A stretch of DNA of 64,000 nt from Zymoseptoria tritici IPO323 (taxonomy: Eukaryota; Ascomycota; Dothideomycetes; Mycosphaerellales; Mycosphaerellaceae), in contig NC_018206.1 of NCBI RefSeq assembly GCF_000219625.1, positions 1 through 64,000 of the forward strand, written 5' to 3'. Shown one piece after another: positions 56,991 to 64,000 of the stretch (position 1 is the stretch's first letter; every line of letters begins with the position of its first letter). The position numbers and the translations under genes are program-made. A model generated the notes under the pieces. It was not told the DNA's origin and searched no databases. It saw nothing but the letters and a program-made list of their open reading frames with translations.

Positions 56991-58330
56991 TTTAATAGTA
57001 CTAGTGTTATCTACCCTACGGTTACCGTTACCGCCGCTAATAGCCTCGTAGCTACTATACGAACGCCGTCTACTTAAAGATACCGGAGTACTCGATAAAT
57101 CGGATAAGGAAGGTAGTAGTCGCGCGCGGACGCTTAGAGATATTATCGACCGGCTCGCGCGACGAGCGGCGGTTTATAAGGAAACGATAAGGGCGGCGGC
57201 GCTACGAGAGGGGTTACTATAGTATATACTTAATAGCGCGGTAGATTAAGAGGTAGTAGAAATAATAGATCTACTTACTAATAACTCGTTCTCGAAGCTA
57301 TAGTTCTTATAGGTACGAAGAGGCATCTATCGGAAGGTGTTATAGAAGGTAGTAGAATAAGAGCGGCTAGTAGTCGAAGAACTAAGGGTATTAAAGGAGG
57401 GTAAGATATCTACGCCGACTACCTATAATTACTAGTTTATAAGCTTATAGGGTTGTCCTTATAAGTATAAGATTATAGAGCTTATAACCGCCGGCTCCTT
57501 TAAATATACTATAGATATATTTAACCGGTACTAGTATATAGATAAGTAGTCTACGCCGCTAGTACGGCTAATTATAGTAAATAGGCTTATATATAATCTA
57601 GCTATTATTCTAAATAATAGAGTTACTAACGTACGAGGGCGTAGCTATAGACGTACTAATATACGAGAGCCCTCGGCGTTCGAATTCGCTAATACTAATT
57701 ATCTAGCTTCTACCGTACTAGCGGTAGTAAGGGGTAGTAGACGAGGGCGTAGACGGCGTAGAAGGGGTAGACTAGCGACTCCTTCGTAGAGCTAGCCTTA
57801 ATAACAACGCTAGCCGCTCGTTTATACGCCTTATAGATTATACTATAGTATTAGCTACGGTATACAACTAAATAATACTACTATTCGATAAGTAGTTATA
57901 CTACGTAAACTAAGGTAAGTACCTTCTCGTAACGAGCTCCTTATATAAGCTATACAACGAGAGTAATAGTACTAATAGCCGCAACAACGTAGATATATAC
58001 TACTACCTTCTACCGTACCGGTATAGCGATAATATAGTTATATAGCTCTACCGGCGGCGACGCTAATACTATTCGAACGACCGCTATTATATATACGCTA
58101 ATATATAAGGGTAGACTAAGGGAGGCAGTTTTAAGAGCTATATAGCTATATATTTACTTATAACCGTTATAATTACTAAGCCCTCGATATAGTATAACTA
58201 CCCTAAACTATAGATAACGAGGGTGTACTAAGGCTATTGTATTAGTGGGTATACCACTAATATAGTGGCAGGATCACATAAACGATATCCTTAGGGCAGG
58301 ATAACAGCTAATATTAGAGGGCACCGGTTA
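56991..58330 (+). pseudogene. RIP-killed Gln-rich ORF, unknown element
   Basis: From about 57060 to 58320 one plus-strand frame is interrupted nearly only by TAG, and some TAA. The readable parts are IIDRLARRAAVYKETI, LITAGSFKYTID and an Arg-rich stretch RRGRRRRRGRLATPS, followed by a region where TAG is frequent (ancestral CAG runs likely). Probably a transposon protein; the family is not recognised. Confidence 0.5.
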
Positions 58331-59455
58331 CTAGTTGTTTAGGCACCGCTCGTTAGTATTTCCTAAGTTCAGACCGCTATCGAGCACAACATCTTCGGCG
58401 GTATGTCGGCAGCGTCCAACCCTGGTCTCGGAAGCTGTCTCCCCTGCGCAGAACGATCTGGCCACATACTAGTAGGCATGTTGCTGGGAGCTCTCCTTGA
58501 CTTCATTCCTTCTCCGCATCGTCTACACCGCAATTCTCCTCGCGTATCCGCAGGCGATTGTTTGGTCAGACGTTATCACCTCCGGCGAGGTCTCCGAGGC
58601 GTCACGAGCCATTGGGTTGACCATCTACTGTTGCACTTGATTACACGCAAAGCCATCGACCTGAGCACGATACTGTCGGAGCAATATCCGCTGATCTCAA
58701 ACAGGAGATAGTTTTCTCCAATTCTCCGAGCACCTGGCTAAGTAGGAGTATGAATCGTGCCAGCTTACAACTTTGCCAGCTTACAACTTTGCCAGCTTAC
58801 AATCGTGCCAGCTTACAATCGTGCCAGCTTACATCAGTTGGAGAGTCGGTGACATCCACCGGATACCGAGATCAATTGCCGATCACCTCCCATGTCTGTG
58901 GTCAAAAGCTTCTTTGCACAGCGCTGTTCTGACATGACCCAAGGATCCTACCGAGAGTTTGAGGCGTCCGTCAAACACCGAGGTCAATTGCCCAAAGCTG
59001 TCCATGCCTGTGGCCGGACGTATCCTTGCAAGGGAGCGAATCAATCCAGGCATTATGCTCCAAAGTCATACGAGTCTGTCACACACAAGATGGCGAGCAA
59101 CGTGCCTTCCGGTACCTTCACAAAGGCCAAGGTTCTCGTGATATGTCTGGCGAGGCAGTCCAATTGCTCAGAGACGAAGCACCTCTGGACTGTATCGACA
59201 GCGCCCGGCTATGCCGTGTCCACAATCACCCATCACGCTGAACCCTGCACGCTGCGAGACATCACCAAAGCCGCACAGGAAGCCCACTTTGGTAATCTGG
59301 GCGCGGTCTGGCGAGGAGGAACATTATAGAGACAAACAAAGTCTTCTCAGAGCTGTCATGAGTCTGCTCCCGGCGTATTATAAAAGGTATGCTGGTGGGG
59401 TTGGAGAGCACAAAATACAAGTAATAACATACAAAAGTCGTTGTCTGTGCTAGAA
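58331..59455. other. Non-RIPed segment, only short frames
   Basis: Plus-strand frames 58403-58711 (102 codons) and 58892-59329 (145 codons) overlap others and show no known motif; they may be pieces of a decayed gene. Normal CA/TG content. Confidence 0.4.
58755..58840. repeat. 17-bp minisatellite
   Basis: Five units of gccagcttacaactttt-type sequence alternating with an atcgt ending (tgccagcttacaatcg). Confidence 0.88.
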
Positions 59456-60140
59456 TACTTCGACCTCTAGCTCTAAGACTTTCTCGGCACGAGGTCGAAA
59501 GGCGGATGCATATACCCCTCGATTCTTTTAGTTTCGTCCTATAGTTTCGTCCTATAGTTTCGCTGCTCCTTACGGTCCTTATTCGTCTTTAACCTATAGA
59601 TGCCGAAGTCGCAAAGTAACAGTAGAGAAGGCAGGATAGATTAAGGTTTCTAGTAGTAGTAGTTTAGAGGTAACTAGCGGTTTAGAGTTAATAGACGTCC
59701 GAAATACCCTTTAACGCCTAGAATACTAATTACGTAGTTAATTTTCGGCTAATAAGCGTATAAAAGGGCGTACTTATAAGACCGCCTCGTAAGCGTAGTT
59801 AACTTTACTATTAACGAACTAATCTAGGTACGACTATTTATAACTATCGAGACAACCGTCCGGGGCGTAAATCTTAGGTACATTATAATTATAGATTTTG
59901 CCCTATATTACGAATTAGGAAGAACACCTAAAGGAGAACATATAATGCCTACTTACTAGAGCGTAGTAGAAATCGGCCGCGAATACTAGGTTAACAAAAA
60001 TTGCGGCGAGTACTAGGACGGATTAGGAAAACATAGTATGCGAAGGCAGAGGTAGGTATTTAAGTAAATGTAGGATTGTATAAGGTGCCCGAGGGAAGAG
60101 ACTATTAAGGGAGTAATTAGTCGATAGTTAAGCCGTAGAG
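59456..60140 (+). pseudogene. RIPed ORF relic
   Basis: A start at 59600 (MPKSQSNSREGRID) is followed by TAA and TAG codons, with peptide-like reading between them to about 60060. The beginning looks like fungal pogo-type transposases, but no catalytic motif can be shown. Upstream, tatagtttcgtcc is repeated at 59540-59570. Confidence 0.4.
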
Positions 60141-61690
60141 CGTAAAAGGAGAGTACGAACCGGACGGTCTGCAGGGATCGTTCGAAGTAACAAGTTGAAT
60201 CACGGCCTTGAGCGATGCGATGACTACCTCAGCTGAGGGAGCTCTTTCTAAACTATATAGGTCCACCGGCCGCAGCGACAAGTCTTTGGCTACCTGGTGG
60301 TGCGATCAACGCGTGGCCGTGCGGCAGTAGAACGAGTTGCATTCTGGCATCGCAAACTCGTCTTTCGCGCAACATGTACTGATTGGGTATCCATGTCGCG
60401 CTAATGGAAGTGCCATGGCCGGGCAGATTCAACGAACGCTCTCTCGATGCAGGGGATACCTGGAACTTATCACGCCACGAGAAATCGATCCGCAACGACT
60501 TCTTACTTTGGTCCAGGTGTTGTAATGAGGCAGGGAGAGCATCTCCGCGCTTCTCCGATTCCCAGTATCGCTCAAGGATTGCAGCGAATATTTTGATCGG
60601 CATCACTCGCCGCTGGCATCGTACGCAGGCCCCGAGGCAAGCCAGCATCGCGTTGTAGGCAACGAGCAGAGACAAGTATTGATGCAAGCAAGGCAACAAG
60701 TAACCCAAACTTCAAAGAGACAGCGACAATGTCACATCTGTACGACAGCCGCCCTTCTTGCTGAACGCGAATCGAAAAAAGGTTCGTAGTTGGACTTGAA
60801 CAGGGAACAAGGATCAGAAATTAGACGGTGCCTCAACCTGGGATCGGAGATTGGACCACGTGTGAGTGAATCGGATGAGGGCCAGTCTAGAGTGGGATGG
60901 GATATTGGACATGAACCGATTACGAGATCAGGGCAAGGCATGGGTCGTTCCAACATTGCTCTTTCCATCGACATGTTTCGCAGCAAGGCGATTGCCCAGG
61001 AGGAGGGATTGAGCCTTTGACGAATTTCAAGACGGATTCGGGTACGACCAGAGCTCTTATTTCGTATGAAAGCCAGACGCCTTGACGATGGAACATCTCG
61101 AAGCAGAAAGGACCAATGTATAGGACAAAGAAAGCCGACAGCTTTGCTGGAGACTTCGAGCCATGGTCTCCTGGGCGGTTAGGGCTTAGGCCAACCCGGC
61201 GAGGTATATTGCACGAACGTGCCCACAGTCCTCGCAGTGTCGGGTCCCTCGCCCAAGTGTCTAGCACGGGATGGAATTATCCGGGCCAGACTCCCTTCAA
61301 CCTCATATAATTGCTGCCGGGATGCTCATGCCGTCGTTCATTTGGACCCAGCAGCGTGAGATCATTGCTCAGTGAGGCCACGAACACATACATCATCTGT
61401 GCGCGGGCATGGACTTTCTCCATTACGCACTGTCTCGGAAGGGCTTTCAGGAGTCAGAAGAGCTTTCAATCTTGCTTGGGGATTCTCCGTTCTGACGCCC
61501 CCTTCGGCTGAGCTCTGGAACAATCGATCTCGAAGATACTGGGGGTGCAACCACCTCTTTCTGCGCAGTCTCAAATGTCTTTCTTTCCGGGCGTTTCTGA
61601 CTGTGCCCTGCGGGCCCTGTCGTGGAGAGCTTGCTGTCGTGGCTCATACTACGGCAGTGAGCTTGTTGTATTAGATCCTTCATAGATTGT
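60141..61690. other. Non-RIPed segment; possible minus-strand ORF 60253-60708
   Basis: The longest frame is 151 codons on the minus strand (60253-60708; MGYLLPCLHQYLSLLVAYNA, then a Cys/Arg-rich middle). No homologue recognised and no splice partners found; opposite-strand frames overlap. A 115-codon minus frame at 60920-61267 is equally unsupported. Treated as unique DNA without an assigned gene. Confidence 0.4.
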
Positions 61691-61783
61691 ATTGTATTGG
61701 ATTGGATTTGGATGTCGTAGATCCTTATAGTAAGGCTGGTAGATTGTATTGTATTGCTATAAGGCTAGATCTAATCTAGCTAG

Positions 61784-64000
61784 ATACAGAGGTGTTGTTG
61801 TAGCTATGTTAATAGTAGTAGAGCGTTTAAAGGTGTATTCGGTAGTAGATTAAAGGTAGTAGATTCGGAGTCTGCGCCGGTGTTGTTATACTATATATAT
61901 ATAGAGTCTACACCTAAGAAGTTAGCGATTAATCTACTACTATTGTAACTATTGTAACAACACTATTGCTATTAACATAGCCTCCTTATTAGCCTTAACA
62001 CTATCGACAGGCTAGCAATTGCTACGTAAAGACCGCACCTCCGATACCGTTACCCTCTACGAGACGAGCGCGTCCTATAACCCCTCCCTTCGGCCTAATT
62101 CCTTTAAGATTAAGGGCATTAAATATACTCGTTATAAGGTAATTGTATTGCTAGGCAATTAGTAGAAGGCTCGGAAGATAACCTCGCTAATTTAGATGTA
62201 TAGTAAGGCGTTGTTGTCGTTAAGGGATAGTAAGAAGTACTACTATTGCTACCGCTTGTCACAGGCGGTGCCTGAGGCATAAACTCGGCTGTGCCGAGCC
62301 TTCAAAAGTGGGGCGCAATCTTAGAACAAGGTTCTAAGATTCTTGTCTTTTGGCACTTTTGGCCCAGTGGTAAAGCGCCCCACCCTGAACCCCAAGGTCG
62401 CCAGTTCGAGCCGGAGCTACCTCCGGTCGGACCCTGACACCGCTATAAAGTAGCTAGTAAGGAGTAGCGCTTATTGTCGTGCTCGAGTAGCAATAGACCT
62501 ACTCTTAATTATATAGCTAGCTATAGGATTAACCGTCTAACTAGTAAAGCACTTGTTAGAATGCTAGTAGAGTAAGAGCCTATTAATAAGGCTATCGCCG
62601 GTAGTATAGTATATTAGGCTCTAACTAAGAAGTACGTAATTATAGAGTTTAAGGACCTTCTCGTGCGCTAGATAGTATATTACTACGTTGCCTTCCGTAT
62701 AGTTAAGAACGAGTATTTCCGCGACCTTATTAACTTCCTTAGCTCTTCTATAGGGACCTTCCTACCGCGCGCGGCGTCGACGATTCGGTAGTAGATACTC
62801 GAGGCGTACGCGGTTAAGAAGAAGAAGGTGCGGAAGGAGCTAGAGGGTGCGATTAGTAGCGTCTACCTGTCCTTCGACGGCTAGACCTCGCTAAACAACT
62901 ACTTAATCCTTAGTATATTCGTATACTTTATCGATAGCTAAGGCGTTCGTTAGATCCGGTTACTAGCCTTTAGAAGGACCTTTAGTACGAAGTTAGCTAA
63001 GAACGAGGCGGCTACCTTACTAGAAGTTATTAGAGAATACGAGCTAGAGTAGAAGGTCGGATACTTCGTCTACGACAATATTAATACTAACGACGCCTAT
63101 ATTAACCTCGTGCTCCTCGAGCTCTTCCCTTACTCGACCGAGAAGTAGCGTAATAGAAGAAGGATCCGCTGCCTTAGCTATGTCGCTAACATCTACGCGA
63201 GGGCGTTGTTGCTCGGTGTTAGAGCTAGTAAGGCTTTAGCGGCGTTAAGAGCGAAGGTCGAGAAGGGCGCGCTAGACGTAGAAGAGCTCTTCTAGAGCAT
63301 AAGAGGGCCGGTCGGTATACTACATAATATTATTAGATTTATTCGTACGTCGCTAGGGCGGCTCGAGAAGTTCGTAGAGACGGTTGTTAGTAGAGTTTTA
63401 GTAACATTCGATAAAAAGAAGGTAAGTTTTGAGGTAGAGCTATACTAGCTGTTTTCGAATTTATAATTAGCTAACGCTAGCGGGCCGTAGACGGGACTTT
63501 CCTTCCCGCGCTTCCGTAGAGCCCCTTAAACCCCCTTACTATACCTTCTAATTTATTTACTTATACGTTTTTAGCTTGTTTAAGACAACGACATACGATG
63601 GAACTCCTCCTTTTATATAATTACGCGTACGCTCGAGCTTAAGGAGCGTATTACTAAGTTCGTAGCCGCCTAGCTACGCTCTACACCGCGCGAGAAGACC
63701 CTTACTTCTAACCGACTTAAGCCTTAGTACTAGACTTAACTTAACAAGATTTACGACGCTCTCGCGACCTTCGAGGTAGCTATAATAGACTCTTAAGGCA
63801 ATGCTAAGACCTTCCTATTTAACTAGTATCCTACGCTAAGTTTTATACTAGATAACATTAATAATTTTAGAGCAGAATTCGCCGTAGACGCCGCTATAAC
63901 TCCCTCCTTTAAATACGTCTTAGACTGCTACGAGTACGTATAGCACAAGCTCGAGAAGTACTATAAGCTCGCCGACAATACGCCTATCCTCTTCGCCGCC
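61784..64000 (+). mobile_element. RIPed hAT-family DNA transposon, cut by the window end
   Basis: The plus strand reads a hAT transposase with TAG stops at expected Trp/Gln sites: VYLSFDG-TSLNNYLILSIFVYF near 62860-62940 (catalytic Asp region), YDNINTNDAY and RIRCLSYVANIYARALLLG near 63070-63200, a likely intron at about 63421-63580, then DNDIRWNSSFYIITR at about 63588-63625 (typical hAT motif) and KYYKLADNTPILFAA at the edge (dimerisation region). A CAGAGGTGTTG-type start at 61784 could be the terminal repeat. The right end is outside the window. Confidence 0.78.
62252..62446 (+). mobile_element. tRNA-like, SINE-like insertion inside the hAT element
   Basis: A CA/TG-rich island interrupts the RIPed transposase frame. 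It carries a polymerase-III A box (TGGCCCAGTGG, about 62361-62371) and a B box (AGTTCGAGCC, about 62402-62411) in the right order, with 30 bases between the boxes as in tRNA genes. A shorter inverted phrase ttagaac/gttctaa lies at 62320-62339. A complete functional tRNA was not folded; a tRNA-derived SINE or tRNA pseudogene is more likely. Confidence 0.6.

Noticed and set aside
58755..58840. Regular repeats considered as a regulatory operator array
   Set aside because: Units abut each other and have no flanking gene to control; a simple minisatellite explains them.
60253..60708. 151-codon minus-strand frame as a gene
   Set aside because: No motif, no splice partners, and overlapping plus-strand frames of similar quality; kept only as a remark.

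Overview
The window is a chromosome end of a filamentous ascomycete (Pezizomycotina, plausibly Dothideomycetes; species not identified). It opens with the telomere (TTAGGG repeats read as CCCTAA). Much of it is almost free of CA and TG dinucleotides, the footprint of repeat-induced point mutation (RIP). Coding genes have short introns of about 45-60 nt (GTAAG...CTAA(C/T)...TAG). Splice reconstructions here were made by eye, by checking phase and frame; no alignment or search was run.

Layout. 1-195: telomere, with a homogeneous block of variant CCCTCA repeats on its inner side. 196-900: subtelomeric repeats. 901-5874 (minus): an intact 1657-aa telomere-linked helicase. 5.9-20.3 kb: CA/TG-poor DNA that looks empty, but once introns are removed it holds at least eight small intact genes. 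Four, probably five, of them (11269, 14676, 15300, 17895, 18432, all plus strand) form one family of 74-114 aa proteins with a shared phase-1 intron; 7171 may be a longer relative. Two others (12692-13524 and 19646-20282, minus) are coiled-coil proteins built from duplicated exon-intron modules. 21.2-22.0 kb: 170-bp satellite. 23.2-24.04 kb: a retroposed insert without RIP, with 14-bp target duplications and a (CAAA)n tail. 24.5-25.96 kb: GC-rich 182/183-bp satellite.

26.5-34.16 kb: an unidentified repeat element carrying a long minus-strand ORF and a tandemly triplicated 1577-bp segment; a colinear, heavily RIPed copy of its 27.16-31.0 kb part lies at 46.35-50.2 kb. 34.3-36.3 kb: RIP-killed LINE. 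36952-44325: complete Ty3/gypsy element with 181-bp LTRs and a GATCG target duplication, with stops at many Trp/Gln positions. 44.8-46.35 kb: interstitial telomere repeat plus 173/174-bp AT-rich satellites.

51.1-55.0 kb is a unique, non-RIPed island with a divergent pair: an MFS transporter and a class-III PLP enzyme resembling 2,2-dialkylglycine decarboxylase; together they suggest export/uptake and catabolism of aminoisobutyrate-type amino acids. 55-61.7 kb alternates non-RIPed sequence without a recognisable gene and RIPed relics. From 61.8 kb to the end is a RIPed hAT transposon interrupted by a non-RIPed tRNA-like (SINE-like) insert.
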